44,643 nucleotides of DNA from Aerococcus viridans (GCF_002871935.1 NZ_PNHQ01000017.1:1-44643), one strand, 5' to 3'. Counted from the first letter of the stretch, positions 8,234-18,354 are shown. Notes: generated by a model not told the origin, from the sequence alone. Numbers and translations: made by a program.

Positions 8234-8560
8234 GTGTCCAGCAAAACGTTAGCACAAATAGTCGATACAGAAAAAGCGACGCAAGCATTAAGTGATCAAT
8301 ATGCAAATAAGCGAGAAAGTTTATTAGAAGACAAAAATCGCAAATTAAATCAAATGGCGTCTGAAAAAGAAGCCATCTTGAAAGACTACAAAAATGCAAG
8401 GCGTGCCGAAAATGAAAAAGTTTTACAAGCTTACAGATCTGAAGAAAAAGCGAAGAATGATCAAGAGATTCAGGAAATTGAGCATCAATTTCAAAGCGCT
8501 TTGCCAACTTTAGTCTCACTTGTAATTGAGGAGGTGAAAAATAGCTATGGCAATCGCTAA
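8234..8560 (+). CDS. ntpF: V-type ATPase peripheral stalk subunit (NtpF-like)
   Basis: This 108-residue, highly charged, mostly helical protein is the likely stalk partner of subunit E and occupies the first place of the operon, as ntpF does in Enterococcus hirae. It has heptad-like spacing over residues 10-90 and no membrane segment. Three in-frame GTG codons lie at 8225, 8231 and 8234. AGGGGGTGA (8220-8228) best supports GTG 8234, because the first GTG lies within that site. The gene overlaps ntpI by 14 nt, suggesting translational coupling. Naming follows gene order and coiled-coil character, since this subunit is poorly conserved. Confidence 0.8.
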   Translation: MSSKTLAQIVDTEKATQALSDQYANKRESLLEDKNRKLNQMASEKEAILKDYKNARRAENEKVLQAYRSEEKAKNDQEIQEIEHQFQSALPTLVSLVIEEVKNSYGNR

Positions 8561-10502
8561 GATGCAAAAAGTATCGATTGTAACGGCACCAAATAATAAA
8601 GAACAATTGTTATATACCTTACAAACGATGCAAAATATACAAGTTAGTGATCTTTCTTTAAAGGTAACCGGCCAAGACTTTACCTTCAATAATAACTACC
8701 AAAATGATCGAGATTACCAAGTCATTTATGAACGTGGACGAGAAGTACTAAATTATCTAAGTCAATACCAACAAAAGGTATCCTTAAAAGATAAAATCAC
8801 CGCCAAACGACCACAAATGACTATGGATGAATTACATCGATCTGTAGATGAAGCAAAAGCTTTAGAATTGATTGAACAAGTCGAAGGCTTAAAACAAAAG
8901 CGTAACGACATACAGGACCAACGTCAACGTGTGGAAGATGAACAAACGACCATTGCCAAATGGCGGGCCTTAGATGTCGAACCTAAGACACTTAAAGAAT
9001 TAAACTTATTCGATGTTCGTTTAGGGACAATTCCAAACGACGAAAATCGCTACCACTGGCAGCAGTTAAAAGCCTTGGAAAATGTAGCAGTTGAAGAAGT
9101 TTTTGCAAATGAAAATGAAATTGGTGTAGCAATTGTTGCTTTACCAGGGCATAACGATAACTTGCAAGCTAGTCTTCTAGAAAACTACTTTAGTGAAGTG
9201 GAATTTAATTACGAACAAACACCTGAAGAAACCTTCCAATCATTAGAAAAAGAGCGTAAGCAACTGATTAAAGATGAGGAAGCTGTTGTGAAAGACTTAA
9301 AAGACATGCAAGGATCAAAAGCGACTATCCAGCTGGCAGTTGAAGAATTTTTTAACCGCAGTCAACGTGCAAATGCAGCACAGCTTTCATATGATAACCA
9401 ACAATTATCCTTATTTAGTGGCTGGGTTGAAGAATCGCAAGTTGAAAACTTGCAAGCAGTTCTAGAAGAAAACTTTGATGCAGACGCATTAGCGCTTATT
9501 TTAGAAGAAACTACTGAGCAAGAAGTGAAAGAAGACGAAGTACCAATTAAGCTGCATAACGCTTCTATAGTAGAACCATTTGAAATGATTACTGAAATGT
9601 ATTCATTACCAAACTATAGAGAGAAGGATCCAACCAACTGGGTAGCCGGTTTCTACATGTTATTCTTCGCTATGATGATGGGGGACTTCGGTTATGGTTT
9701 ATTACTTTGGATTGGTACACTATTTGCTTTAAAGGTAATGGACTTACGTAAAGGCACCAAACGATTTGTGAAATTTGGACACATCTTATCGTATCCAACA
9801 ATGTTGATTGGTTTAGCTTATGGGTCTATATTTGGTGAATCTTTACCATTTAACCTGATCAATCCAACTGATGATGCCCTAGTTTTAATGGTGATTTCAT
9901 TAGCTATTGGTTATATACATATTTTTGTCGGTTTGTGCTTAAATATCAGATTACAGCTTAGTCGAAAAGACTATGCAGCAGCCTATAATGATGGTGTTGG
10001 TTGGTTAGCATTACTCATTGCGCTGGCTATCGGTATTGCTGGTTTTGTTTTCAGTATAGGTAGTCTGATTACAGTCGCTAAATGGTTAGCTATCGTAGCA
10101 GCTGCAGGTATCATCTTGGTGCCTATGTTCACGAGTAATAATAAGGCAGTTGGTGGAGTCGTTGGTTTGTATAATTTATACGGTGTATCTTCATATGTTG
10201 GGGACTTCGTATCCTATACTCGTCTAATGGCCTTAGGTATCTCAGGGGGCGCTATCGCCATGTCCTTTAATATCTTGTTCACTATCTTGCCAGTACCGGT
10301 TCGTTTTACAGCGGGTATTTTAATGATTATTGCCTTACAATTATTTAACATGTTCTTATCATTACTATCTGCTTACGTGCATAGTATGCGTTTAGTATTC
10401 GTTGAGTTCTTTGGTAAGTTTTATGAAGGTGGCGGTCAGGCGTTTAAACCGATCCGTACACTACAGGAATTTGTTTCTCTTAAAGATGTAGAAGAAAATT
10501 AA
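8547..10502 (+). CDS. ntpI: V-type ATPase subunit I (a-type)
   Basis: Forms the stator half of the ion channel and anchors the peripheral stalks. The cytosolic N-terminal half (1 to about 350) holds long coiled-coil stretches; the C-terminal half has seven or eight membrane helices. Near the end HSMRLVFVEFFGKFYEG contains the conserved channel arginine (about Arg615) that faces the proteolipid carboxylate. The 651-residue length is normal. GAGGAGGTGA lies upstream of the ATG, inside the end of the preceding gene. Confidence 0.95.
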   Translation: MAIAKMQKVSIVTAPNNKEQLLYTLQTMQNIQVSDLSLKVTGQDFTFNNNYQNDRDYQVIYERGREVLNYLSQYQQKVSLKDKITAKRPQMTMDELHRSVDEAKALELIEQVEGLKQKRNDIQDQRQRVEDEQTTIAKWRALDVEPKTLKELNLFDVRLGTIPNDENRYHWQQLKALENVAVEEVFANENEIGVAIVALPGHNDNLQASLLENYFSEVEFNYEQTPEETFQSLEKERKQLIKDEEAVVKDLKDMQGSKATIQLAVEEFFNRSQRANAAQLSYDNQQLSLFSGWVEESQVENLQAVLEENFDADALALILEETTEQEVKEDEVPIKLHNASIVEPFEMITEMYSLPNYREKDPTNWVAGFYMLFFAMMMGDFGYGLLLWIGTLFALKVMDLRKGTKRFVKFGHILSYPTMLIGLAYGSIFGESLPFNLINPTDDALVLMVISLAIGYIHIFVGLCLNIRLQLSRKDYAAAYNDGVGWLALLIALAIGIAGFVFSIGSLITVAKWLAIVAAAGIILVPMFTSNNKAVGGVVGLYNLYGVSSYVGDFVSYTRLMALGISGGAIAMSFNILFTILPVPVRFTAGILMIIALQLFNMFLSLLSAYVHSMRLVFVEFFGKFYEGGGQAFKPIRTLQEFVSLKDVEEN

Positions 10503-10531
10503 TTAGAAGACAAAAAAATGGAGGTTTTTAA

Positions 10532-11014
<483 letters not shown>

Positions 11015-11057
11015 TCACTAAGCAAGTAGAAAAACCAAAAGAAGGAGGAGTAGTCGA

Positions 11058-11627
11058 ATGGCAGATATTGAAACTTTAGTAAATCAAGTGCTGGCGAATG
11101 CTGAAAATGAAGAAAAAGCTGCTCTAGCTGCTTTTGAAGCTGAAATGAATGAAGAAATCAACAAAGCTAAAGCACACAATGATGAACAAGTTGACGCTGA
11201 AAAGCAACTGATTGAAAATGATGAAGCAAGAAGATTGCAGACACAAAAACAAAGCTACTTAAATGCTTTACGTAATGATAAATTACAGGCTAAACAAGCT
11301 TTACTTGAAAAAGTATACACTCAAGCAATTGTTGAACTACAACAGTTGTCTAGTGAAGAATTTACTAGCTTTATTAAAGGTGCTTTAAACCAAGTAGCGG
11401 ATACTAAAAATTTAACCTTAACAGTGGGTGAACTCAGTCAACATCAATTTGATGCGGATCAAGTGAACGCCTTAAATCAACCTATTAAGTTGGCTAAAAC
11501 CTTTATTCCCAAACGTTCTGGTTTTGTTTTAAGTAATGAAGAAGTGGACTATAACTTTACTTTCGAGTCTATCATTGACCAAAAGAAAAAGACTTTAGCA
11601 CCTAAATTAGTGAAACAAGCATTCTAA
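11058..11627 (+). CDS. ntpE: V-type ATPase subunit E
   Basis: Peripheral stalk subunit that links the A3B3 head to subunit I. The first 110 residues are a charged helical coiled coil rich in Glu, Lys and Ala; residues 120-189 form the globular C-terminal domain that contacts the head. 189 residues is typical. AGAAGGAGGAG precedes the ATG. The position between K and C matches the E. hirae order. Confidence 0.88.
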   Translation: MADIETLVNQVLANAENEEKAALAAFEAEMNEEINKAKAHNDEQVDAEKQLIENDEARRLQTQKQSYLNALRNDKLQAKQALLEKVYTQAIVELQQLSSEEFTSFIKGALNQVADTKNLTLTVGELSQHQFDADQVNALNQPIKLAKTFIPKRSGFVLSNEEVDYNFTFESIIDQKKKTLAPKLVKQAF

Positions 11628-11645
11628 GAAAGGGGAGTAACAGCA

Positions 11646-12647
11646 ATGCCAAATACTACATATGCACAACTGGATACAACCATTCGTGTAAAAGAAAGTA
11701 GTTTACTAGCAAAAGAAGACTATGACGCACTTTTACGTGCCAACTCCCTTGAAGAAGTATTTGCTGCCCTACGTAAAACGAACTATCATATCCCAGAAAA
11801 CGTTGAGGAAACACACGATTTTGAAGGGTTCTTAACACGTGATTTACGTGAAATGTATGCTGGATTATATGAAGAAACACCTGTAGATGAAGTGATAGAC
11901 GTATTCGCTTTGCGATACAGTTATCATAATTTGAAGGTATTATTTAAAGAGTGGCATACCGAACGTGACTTTTCACATATGTATATCAATATCGGTCGAT
12001 TTTCTATTGAAGCTTTACGGACTTTAATGCAAACCGGTGAAGGCAACCAGTTCCCGGAAGTGATGAAAGCCGGTGTTCAGTACGCACGTGATTATTACGA
12101 AGAATACCATGACCTAGATGGCATATCGATTCTATTGGACCAATCATATTTAGGTCATTTAAGAGATATTGCAGATAATTCAGATAATCAAGACATGGCG
12201 AACACACTCTTGATGATGATTGATTTGGAAAATTTATCTATGGTTGTTCGTGGTATGAAGCAAGGTCGTTCTCGTGGGTTCTTAGAAGCAGTTTTATCTG
12301 ATGATGGCACTTTTGAAGAAGTAGAATTAGTCAATCTAGCTACTAGTAAGGACTATAACCGTATCTTGGATAAATTTGCTAGCCTACCATTTGCAGGTAA
12401 ACTAAATGACCGTATTAGTGCAAATGATCCAATTGATGTGGTGCAATTAGACAAAAGAATTAAAAAAATTGAAGCCGAAGAAATTCGTCAGGCAGCTTGG
12501 GTACCATTTGGACCAATGCCTGTATTGGCATATATTTATTTTAAAGAGAACGAAGTAGCGAATTTAAGATTAATTTTAAACGCGAAGAAATATGACCTAG
12601 ATCAAAAAAATGTTGAAGAAAGGATGCGACCTATTTATGGCTTATAA
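11646..12647 (+). CDS. ntpC: V-type ATPase subunit C (d-type)
   Basis: Socket protein joining the central shaft to the proteolipid ring. The 333-residue, all-helical, soluble protein begins with the N-terminal NTTYAQLDTTIRVKESSLL pattern seen in bacterial V-ATPase C subunits, and aromatic and Arg/Glu residues recur in a three-fold pattern. AAAGGGGAG precedes the start. Its 3' end overlaps ntpG by 11 nt. Confidence 0.9.
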   Translation: MPNTTYAQLDTTIRVKESSLLAKEDYDALLRANSLEEVFAALRKTNYHIPENVEETHDFEGFLTRDLREMYAGLYEETPVDEVIDVFALRYSYHNLKVLFKEWHTERDFSHMYINIGRFSIEALRTLMQTGEGNQFPEVMKAGVQYARDYYEEYHDLDGISILLDQSYLGHLRDIADNSDNQDMANTLLMMIDLENLSMVVRGMKQGRSRGFLEAVLSDDGTFEEVELVNLATSKDYNRILDKFASLPFAGKLNDRISANDPIDVVQLDKRIKKIEAEEIRQAAWVPFGPMPVLAYIYFKENEVANLRLILNAKKYDLDQKNVEERMRPIYGL

Positions 12648-12948
12648 AATCGGAGTAGTCGGTGAAAAAGACGTCGTTGTTCCTTTTCAACTTATTGGAT
12701 TTGATGCTTATCCGGTTATTTCAGGCCAACAAGCTAGAGAGACTATCCGGAAGATGGCAGATGATCACTATGGCGTCATTTATATGACAGAAACAATCGC
12801 ACAACAAATACCAGATACCATTGCCTTTTACGATACACAAGTTACCCCATCAATTATTTTGATTCCTTCTCATAAAGGTAGCTTAGGTATTGGAAAATCT
12901 CGTGTAAATGACAATGTTGAAAAAGCGGTTGGTCAAAATATTTTATAA
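12637..12948 (+). CDS. ntpG: V-type ATPase subunit F (NtpG)
   Basis: Small central-shaft subunit with a CheY-like alpha/beta fold; 103 residues starting MAYKIGVVG, with the family's regularly spaced strands ([15 protein letters not shown]). The ATG at 12637 overlaps the end of ntpC, and AAAGGAT lies about 12 nt upstream. A longer frame starting at 12610 would add nine residues with no homology and is not used. It partners subunit D in the rotor axle. Confidence 0.9.
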   Translation: MAYKIGVVGEKDVVVPFQLIGFDAYPVISGQQARETIRKMADDHYGVIYMTETIAQQIPDTIAFYDTQVTPSIILIPSHKGSLGIGKSRVNDNVEKAVGQNIL

Positions 12949-13001
12949 TCACTCAACATATTCATTTAAAAAATCATAGTAAAGAAGAGGGAGGAACAGT
13001 T

Positions 13002-14777
13002 TTGAAAGACGGAAAAATCATTGAAGTTTCCGGTCCACTAATTAAAGCAAGTGGTATGGAAGATGCAGCTGTTCGTGATATTTGTTTAGTAGGCGAACTA
13101 CAATTAACAGGGGAAATCCTTGAAATGCACGGAGATGTGGCTTCTATTCAGGTATACGAGGAAACTTCTGGTCTTGAACCTGGACAAGTAGTAAAAACAA
13201 CTGGTCAACCATTATCAGTTGAGCTTGGACCTGGTATGTTAACTAAAATGTTTGATGGTATTCAGCGTCCATTACAAGAATTTATTGATGAAACTGAATC
13301 AAATTACTTAGAACGTGGTGTTCAAATCGCAGCTTTAGATCGTTCAGCTGTTTGGCATTTTACCCCAACTGTTGAAGTAGGTACACAAGTAACTAGCGGT
13401 GACGTTGTGGGTACTGTTCAAGAAGGTCCAGTAATTGAACACCGCATCATGGTACCAGTCGGTGTATCAGGTACAGTCAAATCTATTCAAGAAGGTGACT
13501 ACACATTAAATGATAATGTGTATGTTTTAGAAACTGAACAAGGTGAAAAATCATTTACAATGATGCAAAAATGGCCAGTTCGTCAAGGTCGTCCTTTTGC
13601 AGAAAAATACACACCAAATAAAATTATGACAACGGGTCAACGTGTTATCGATACCTTCTTCCCAATTTCTAAGGGTGGAGCGGCTGCAGTCCCAGGGCCA
13701 TTCGGTGCAGGTAAGACAGTTGTACAACACCAAATTGCTAAATATGCAGATGTTGATATCGTAATTTATGTTGGTTGTGGTGAACGTGGTAATGAGATGA
13801 CGGACGTAATTAATGAGTTCCCTGAACTTGTTGACCCTAAAACTGGTGAATCTATCATGGAACGTACGGTATTAATTGCAAACACGTCAAACATGCCTGT
13901 AGCGGCTCGTGAAGCATCTGTTTATACAGGTATCACAATTGCTGAATATTTCCGTGATATGGGTTATTCAGTAGCCATTATGGCCGATTCAACTTCTCGT
14001 TGGGCCGAGGCACTTCGTGAAATGTCTGGTCGTCTTGAAGAGATGCCTGGTGACGAAGGTTACCCAGCTTACTTAGGTTCTCGTATTGCTGAATACTATG
14101 AACGTGCAGGTATTGTCCGTACTTTAGGTAGTGAAGGACGCACTGGTTCAGTTACAGCGGTTGGTGCCGTTTCACCTCCAGGTGGGGATACATCAGAACC
14201 AGTAACACAAAATACATTACGTGTTGTAAAAGTATTCTGGTCGCTAGATGCAAATCTATCTCGCCAACGTCATTTCCCAGCCATTAACTGGCTAAACTCA
14301 TACTCTTTATATGATTCAGAAATCTACAAGGGCGTAGCAGCAGAATTAGGCGTTGAATGGGGACAATGGGTTCAAAAAGCGATGAACATCCTAACTGAAG
14401 AAGAAAGTTTACAGGAAGTTGTCCAATTGGTTGGTGTAGATGCTTTATCTGAAAAAGATAAAATGACATTATTAATCGCAGCGATGATTCGTGAAGGTTA
14501 CCTACAACAAAATGCCTTTGATGACGTTGACACCACAACATCAGCGAAGAAACAAGAGAAAATGTTAGCGAACATTTTAACCTTTGATAAAGAAGCACGA
14601 CAAATCATGGAAAATGGTGCATACTATCAAGAAATTGCGGATAATACTATCGATTTACGCGAAAGTATCGTGCGTTCTAAATTTATCCCAGAAGATCAAT
14701 TAGACCGTATTGATGCAATCAACGATGAAATTAAAGCAGCTATGAAAGAGATTTTGAAAGGAGGTAGCTACGCATAA
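13002..14777 (+). CDS. ntpA: V-type ATPase catalytic subunit A
   Basis: Hydrolyses ATP to drive rotation, or makes it in reverse. The 591-residue protein has an N-terminal beta-barrel, the A-specific non-homologous insert (about 110-190), and a nucleotide domain with P-loop GPFGAGKT at 232-239, Lys238 matching the E. hirae catalytic lysine. The Glu of GERGNEMTD supplies the general base. A TTG start at 13002 is preceded by AGAGGGAGGAA; no in-frame ATG fits as well. A 53-nt gap after ntpG is the longest in the operon. The stop overlaps the ntpB start by 1 nt. Confidence 0.97.
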   Translation: MKDGKIIEVSGPLIKASGMEDAAVRDICLVGELQLTGEILEMHGDVASIQVYEETSGLEPGQVVKTTGQPLSVELGPGMLTKMFDGIQRPLQEFIDETESNYLERGVQIAALDRSAVWHFTPTVEVGTQVTSGDVVGTVQEGPVIEHRIMVPVGVSGTVKSIQEGDYTLNDNVYVLETEQGEKSFTMMQKWPVRQGRPFAEKYTPNKIMTTGQRVIDTFFPISKGGAAAVPGPFGAGKTVVQHQIAKYADVDIVIYVGCGERGNEMTDVINEFPELVDPKTGESIMERTVLIANTSNMPVAAREASVYTGITIAEYFRDMGYSVAIMADSTSRWAEALREMSGRLEEMPGDEGYPAYLGSRIAEYYERAGIVRTLGSEGRTGSVTAVGAVSPPGGDTSEPVTQNTLRVVKVFWSLDANLSRQRHFPAINWLNSYSLYDSEIYKGVAAELGVEWGQWVQKAMNILTEEESLQEVVQLVGVDALSEKDKMTLLIAAMIREGYLQQNAFDDVDTTTSAKKQEKMLANILTFDKEARQIMENGAYYQEIADNTIDLRESIVRSKFIPEDQLDRIDAINDEIKAAMKEILKGGSYA

Positions 14778-16159
14778 TGTTGAAAGAGTATAAATCTATC
14801 TCCGACGTTTATGGTCCCTTAATGATTGTAGATGATGTTGAGGGGATTAGTTTTGATGAATTAGTAGAAGTACAATTACAAACCGGTGAAAAACGTCTCG
14901 GACAAGTGTTACAAGTTGAAGAAAGTCGTGCAGTTGTACAAATCTATGGTGGTGGTTCGGGTATTAACCTACAAGACACTAAAGTCCGCTTCCAAGGACA
15001 CCCATTAGAATTCGGTGTTTCTGAAGATATGATTGGGCGTGTGTTTGACGGATTAGGTAATATCAATGACGATGGGCCAGAAATTATTGCTGATGAAAGT
15101 CGCGATATCAACGGTCAAGCGATCAACCCTATGGCGCGTGACTATCCAGATGAATTTATTCAAACGGGTATTTCAACGATTGATCACCTAAACACATTAG
15201 TACGTGGTCAAAAACTACCTGTATTCTCAGGTTCAGGTTTACCACATAAAGAGCTTGCAGCGCAAATTGCCCGTCAAGCAACTGTTTTAGGGGATGACGA
15301 CCAATTTGCTGTTGTCTTTGCAGCGATGGGTGTTACCTTTGAAGAAGCTGAATACTTCATGGAATCATTCCGTGAAACAGGTGCCATCGACCGTTCTGTA
15401 TTGTTTATCAACTTAGCAGATGACCCTTCAATTGAGCGTTTAGCAACACCAAAAATTGCTTTGACAGCAGCAGAATACTTAGCATACGAAAAAGACATGC
15501 AAGTATTGGTCATTATGACAGATATGACCAACTACTGTGAAGCTTTACGTGAAGTATCCGCAGCTCGCCGTGAAGTGCCAGGACGTCGTGGTTATCCAGG
15601 TTACTTATATACAAACTTGTCTACACTATATGAACGTGCAGGTCGTATCAAAGGTTCTAAAGGTTCAGTAACCCAAATACCAATCTTGACAATGCCAGAA
15701 GATGACATTACGCATCCAATTCCTGACTTGACAGGTTATATTACGGAAGGTCAGATTATCCTAGATCGTGATCTTGATGCACGTGGTATTGAACCACCAA
15801 TCAACGTATTGCCATCACTTTCTCGTCTAAAAGATAAAGGTACGGGTGAAGGTAAAACACGTAAAGACCATGCAGCGACAATGAACCAATTATTTGCCGC
15901 TTATGCAAAAGGTAAGCAAGCGAAAGAGCTTTCTCAAGTATTGGGTGAATCAGCTTTATCTGAAACAGACAAGAAATATGTAGCCTTTACTACAGCATTT
16001 GAAGAGAAATATGTTGACCAAGGATTCGAGTACAACCGTACAATTAAAGAAACCTTAGACCTAGCTTGGGAATTGCTTGCTATTTTACCTCGTACAGAAT
16101 TAACGCGTATTAAAGATGATTTAATTGATACATACATGCCTTCAACTGAAGGAGAGTGA
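14777..16159 (+). CDS. ntpB: V-type ATPase non-catalytic subunit B
   Basis: Alternates with A in the head and contributes the arginine finger. Its 460 residues have the P-loop position replaced by [11 protein letters not shown], as expected for a subunit lacking nucleotide hydrolysis. The late motif [14 protein letters not shown] and the region LPSLSRL are characteristic of B subunits. Translation starts at an ATG overlapping the ntpA stop (TAATG), with AAAGGAGG upstream, so it is translationally coupled. Confidence 0.97.
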   Translation: MLKEYKSISDVYGPLMIVDDVEGISFDELVEVQLQTGEKRLGQVLQVEESRAVVQIYGGGSGINLQDTKVRFQGHPLEFGVSEDMIGRVFDGLGNINDDGPEIIADESRDINGQAINPMARDYPDEFIQTGISTIDHLNTLVRGQKLPVFSGSGLPHKELAAQIARQATVLGDDDQFAVVFAAMGVTFEEAEYFMESFRETGAIDRSVLFINLADDPSIERLATPKIALTAAEYLAYEKDMQVLVIMTDMTNYCEALREVSAARREVPGRRGYPGYLYTNLSTLYERAGRIKGSKGSVTQIPILTMPEDDITHPIPDLTGYITEGQIILDRDLDARGIEPPINVLPSLSRLKDKGTGEGKTRKDHAATMNQLFAAYAKGKQAKELSQVLGESALSETDKKYVAFTTAFEEKYVDQGFEYNRTIKETLDLAWELLAILPRTELTRIKDDLIDTYMPSTEGE

Positions 16160-16165
16160 TCTTAA

Positions 16166-16801
16166 ATGGCAAATGCGCTAAATGTCAAACCGACAAGGAT
16201 GGAACTGAGCACATTAAAAGCTCGTTTAAAGGTTGCCCAAAACGGTTACGACTTACTAAAAGATAAACAAGACGAACTCATGCGTCAATTTATTGAATTA
16301 ATCAAAGAAAATAACAGTTTGCGTAATGAGGTTGAGGAAGAATTGTCTGGTGCATTAAGTAACTTCGTATTAGCATCATCATCCATGAATGATGCCTTTA
16401 TGGAAGAGATTGTTGCCTTACCAACAAAACAAGTCAACTTAGAAATTGTCCGTAAAAATATCATGAGTGTTGACGTACCTAAAATGTCATTCTCATACGA
16501 TGATGACAATGAAAATAATGACAACGAAGTCAAATATGGTTACTTAAATACGTCTAGTGAATTAGATGATGCCATTGAAGTCTTGAATGAGGTCATGCCT
16601 AAGCTATTAAAATTGAGTGAAATTGAAAAAACATGTCAATTAATGGCAACAGAAATTGAATCTACAAGACGTCGAGTAAATGCGTTAGAATACCGGATGA
16701 TTCCAAATATTCAAGAAACCATCAAGTATATTCAAATGAAACTAGATGAAAACGAACGGGCATCCATTACGCGTATGATTAAAGTAAAAGACATGGGTTA
16801 A
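16166..16801 (+). CDS. ntpD: V-type ATPase subunit D (central shaft)
   Basis: Rotor axle. The 211-residue protein begins with NVKPTRMELSTLKARL and ends with an EYRMIPNIQETIKYIQ segment followed by a MKLDENERAS helix, the antiparallel coiled coil that penetrates the A3B3 head. GAAGGAGAG precedes the ATG six nt after ntpB. It is the last gene; neither an NtpH- nor an NtpJ-like gene (present downstream in E. hirae) follows. Confidence 0.95.
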   Translation: MANALNVKPTRMELSTLKARLKVAQNGYDLLKDKQDELMRQFIELIKENNSLRNEVEEELSGALSNFVLASSSMNDAFMEEIVALPTKQVNLEIVRKNIMSVDVPKMSFSYDDDNENNDNEVKYGYLNTSSELDDAIEVLNEVMPKLLKLSEIEKTCQLMATEIESTRRRVNALEYRMIPNIQETIKYIQMKLDENERASITRMIKVKDMG

Positions 16802-16805
16802 TAAT

Positions 16806-16924
16806 AGGATGTGAGAGTCGACGCTAAGAAAGGAAACGTTGGAAGATTAGCGGTGAAGATGACACAGTCATCTGCAAGCTAATCTGAAACGCAGTCCTTT
16901 CTGGAGACTCGAGCTCAACTTCAC
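16806..16924 (+). repeat. Structured tandem repeat, copy 1 (119 nt)
   Basis: The unit folds into one interrupted stem: GAGTC (16815-16819) with GACTC (16906-16910); AGAAAGGA (16827-16834) with TCCTTTCT (16895-16902); CGTT (16837-16840) with AACG (16888-16891); AGATTAGC (16844-16851) with GCTAATCT (16878-16885); GATGAC (16858-16863) with GTCATC (16867-16872) closing on a three-base loop. It begins 5 nt after ntpD and precedes the operon terminator, so it would be part of the 3' UTR. No known RNA family is recognised. Confidence 0.8.
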
Positions 16925-17043
16925 AGGATGTGAGAGTCGACGCTAAGAAAGGAAACGTTGGAAGATTAGCGGTGAAGATGACACAGTCATCTGCAAGCTA
17001 ATCTAAAACGCAGTCCTCCCTGGAGGCTTGAACCCGACTAAGG
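16925..17043 (+). repeat. Structured tandem repeat, copy 2 (119-nt period)
   Basis: Repeats copy 1 almost without change over the first 100 nt. The AGATTAGC/GCTAATCT and GATGAC/GTCATC helices are retained exactly. The outer helix becomes GAGTC/GGCTT, which still pairs through wobbles, while TCCTTTCT becomes TCCTCCCT and loses two pairs. The 3' end grades into a short direct repeat GAACCCGACTA (17030-17040 and 17052-17062). Confidence 0.8.
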
Positions 17044-17163
17044 GTGTGAGCGAACCCGACTAGGAGCTTGAGGTGCTATGTTTGCAACGTTAGCCAGTCT
17101 AATTGTAACCATACGCAGCTTTCGATTTGCACTTACTTATCATTCGCAATAATTTTCAAAGTG
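17044..17163. other. Intergenic stretch without a recognised gene
   Basis: Contains the second GAACCCGACTA copy and phrases resembling the edges of the 119-nt repeats (GAGCTTGAG), possibly a decayed further copy. No coding region with a ribosome binding site is seen; a frame that begins near 17127 runs through two hairpins and the SRP RNA promoter and is not a gene. Confidence 0.5.
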
Positions 17164-17205
17164 AGAGACCAAATCAATTAAAACAATTGGTTTGGTCTCT
17201 TTTCT
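17164..17205 (+). terminator. Terminator of the V-ATPase operon
   Basis: AGAGACCAAATCAATT (17164-17179) pairs with AATTGGTTTGGTCTCT (17185-17200), one G-T wobble, followed by TTT-C-T. It is the first intrinsic terminator after ntpD. Confidence 0.85.
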
Positions 17206-17212
17206 ATACAGC

Positions 17213-17247
17213 AAAAAAGCCGATGACCGTTCTACTAGTCATCAGCT
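17213..17247 (-). terminator. Minus-strand terminator
   Basis: GCTGATGAC/GTCATCGGC followed by TTTTTT on the minus strand. It would stop minus-strand transcription coming from the membrane protein gene at 17568-18269 before it enters the V-ATPase operon. Confidence 0.7.
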
Positions 17248-17364
17248 TCCTATGTTGTAATGTCGATTTCATTAGTTCTTGTCCAAGGTACGGTTATGTT
17301 TGCTTGTCAAAGTATACCACATGTGATGGGTGGATGTTTGAGTTTAATATTAGGGAAGAAGTCC

Positions 17365-17394
17365 TTTACAAAGCTTCCTTAAAAATGGTATAAT
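17365..17394 (+). promoter_or_regulatory. SRP RNA promoter
   Basis: TTTACA (17365-17370), an 18-nt spacer and TATAAT (17389-17394), seven nt before the predicted RNA 5' end. Confidence 0.75.
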
Positions 17395-17400
17395 TAAATT

Positions 17401-17492
17401 TGCCGAAAGGCCTTGCGGCAAGGGTAGAGATGTGAACCGGGTCAGATGGGGAACCAAGCAGCTCTAAGCATTGTCTATCCTGTGCTGTAAGT
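17401..17492 (+). ncRNA. ffs: Signal recognition particle RNA (4.5S/scRNA)
   Basis: RNA component of the SRP that pairs with Ffh for co-translational targeting. The conserved domain IV is plain: GGTCAGATGG, tetraloop GGAA, CCAAGCAGC, then CTCTAAGC. The outer helix GGGTAGA (17422-17428) pairs with TCTATCC (about 17484-17490). A 5' hairpin TGCCG...CGGCA precedes it. Ends are approximate; the primary transcript should run to the terminator at 17521-17559. Confidence 0.88.
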
Positions 17493-17520
17493 TAGTATAC
17501 ATTTAAATGGCTAGAAGCCA

Positions 17521-17559
17521 AAACGCCAAGTGTGAACTTTCATGCTTGGCGTTTTTTTT
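17521..17559 (+). terminator. Terminator after the SRP RNA gene
   Basis: AACGCCAAG (17522-17530) pairs perfectly with CTTGGCGTT (17545-17553), followed by a run of T. Confidence 0.9.
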
Positions 17560-17567
17560 GATTTCTT

Positions 17568-18269
17568 TTAAAGATTATTGAATCCATACCATAGTAAGAC
17601 AAGGGCAATTAAAGCGAATACTAAGGGCAAAATATAAGCTGTGGCGAAGTCTAGCCATTGTGCCACTCTTGAATAAATGGTTGTCAGCTTGCTGTTAAAG
17701 AAAAGTGACATGAAGAATAAGCCGTATAAGGGTAGAACATACAAGATAAACGAATAAAACGCTAGTAAGATGGTTGCTTGTAAACCCGTAATCGCACTTG
17801 TTGCAAAGTAACCGAGTAAAGCTAGGTAAGGCGCAGCAGAAGATAACTCGGCCACACATGTAGCAGCACCTATCATGAATAAAGATATAGGAGATAGGTG
17901 GTTGTCATCAGGATTTTTGATGTGATGATAATCAGCTTGGTCAACTTGATCTGCCTCGACTTTATCTTTTACCCTATATTTGTAAATCAAATAAGTGATA
18001 ATAAAGGCACCCATCAACAAACTTGTAATGGGCCAAAAGGTTGGAAATTGATGGTTAATCCAGTTAAAAGCCAGCATAATCCAATTGGAAAAGCCAAAAT
18101 AAAAGATTAAACCAAAAATAAAATTAACAAAACTATTGGCAAATATAAAAGCTAAAATATGATAAGGAGATTTAATTTTGGACTGTAGGATGAATTGCTG
18201 GGTGAGAGAGATAGGGTTTAGGCCATCAATCAGACCTGCAATTAAGGTAGTTGTTATAACTGTAAACAT
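17568..18269 (-). CDS. Integral membrane protein, LysE-superfamily-like (GAP/CcdA-type)
   Basis: A 233-residue protein with about six membrane helices in two similar halves. The first half begins FTVITTTLIAGLIDGLNPIS, resembling the glycine/proline pattern at the start of CcdA, GAP and other LysE-superfamily members. The second half has GAATCVAELSSAAPYLALL. A charged His/Asp-rich loop lies between (about 105-130). It lacks the CcdA redox cysteines. Transport of a small solute or metal is possible but not shown. The ATG at 18269 is preferred over the adjacent ATG at 18272 because AGGAGG lies 5 nt upstream of the former and only 2 nt from the latter. The leader holds a terminator directly before the ribosome binding site. 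Confidence 0.75.
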   Translation of the reverse strand: MFTVITTTLIAGLIDGLNPISLTQQFILQSKIKSPYHILAFIFANSFVNFIFGLIFYFGFSNWIMLAFNWINHQFPTFWPITSLLMGAFIITYLIYKYRVKDKVEADQVDQADYHHIKNPDDNHLSPISLFMIGAATCVAELSSAAPYLALLGYFATSAITGLQATILLAFYSFILYVLPLYGLFFMSLFFNSKLTTIYSRVAQWLDFATAYILPLVFALIALVLLWYGFNNL

Positions 18270-18281
18270 CATTTCCTCCTT

Positions 18282-18354
18282 AAAAAAGCCGGATAGATAG
18301 CTAAGCAGCACACCTTCATAGTGAAGAGGCTATCTACTCAAGCATATCTATCCG
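18282..18354 (-). promoter_or_regulatory. Candidate transcription attenuator or riboswitch in the leader
   Basis: On the minus strand CGGATAGATA (18354-18345) pairs perfectly with TATCTATCCG (18299-18290), followed by GC-TTTTTT and then AGGAGG. A second upstream segment, TAGATAGC (18336-18329), pairs perfectly with GCTATCTA (18301-18294). The two helices share bases 18294-18299 and so exclude each other. A small CTTCA/TGAAG hairpin lies between. I do not recognise the aptamer class. Confidence 0.65.

Noticed and set aside
17127..17393. An 88-codon plus-strand frame between the V-ATPase operon and the SRP RNA gene
   Set aside because: It runs through two intrinsic terminators and the SRP RNA promoter, has no ribosome binding site and an implausible composition.
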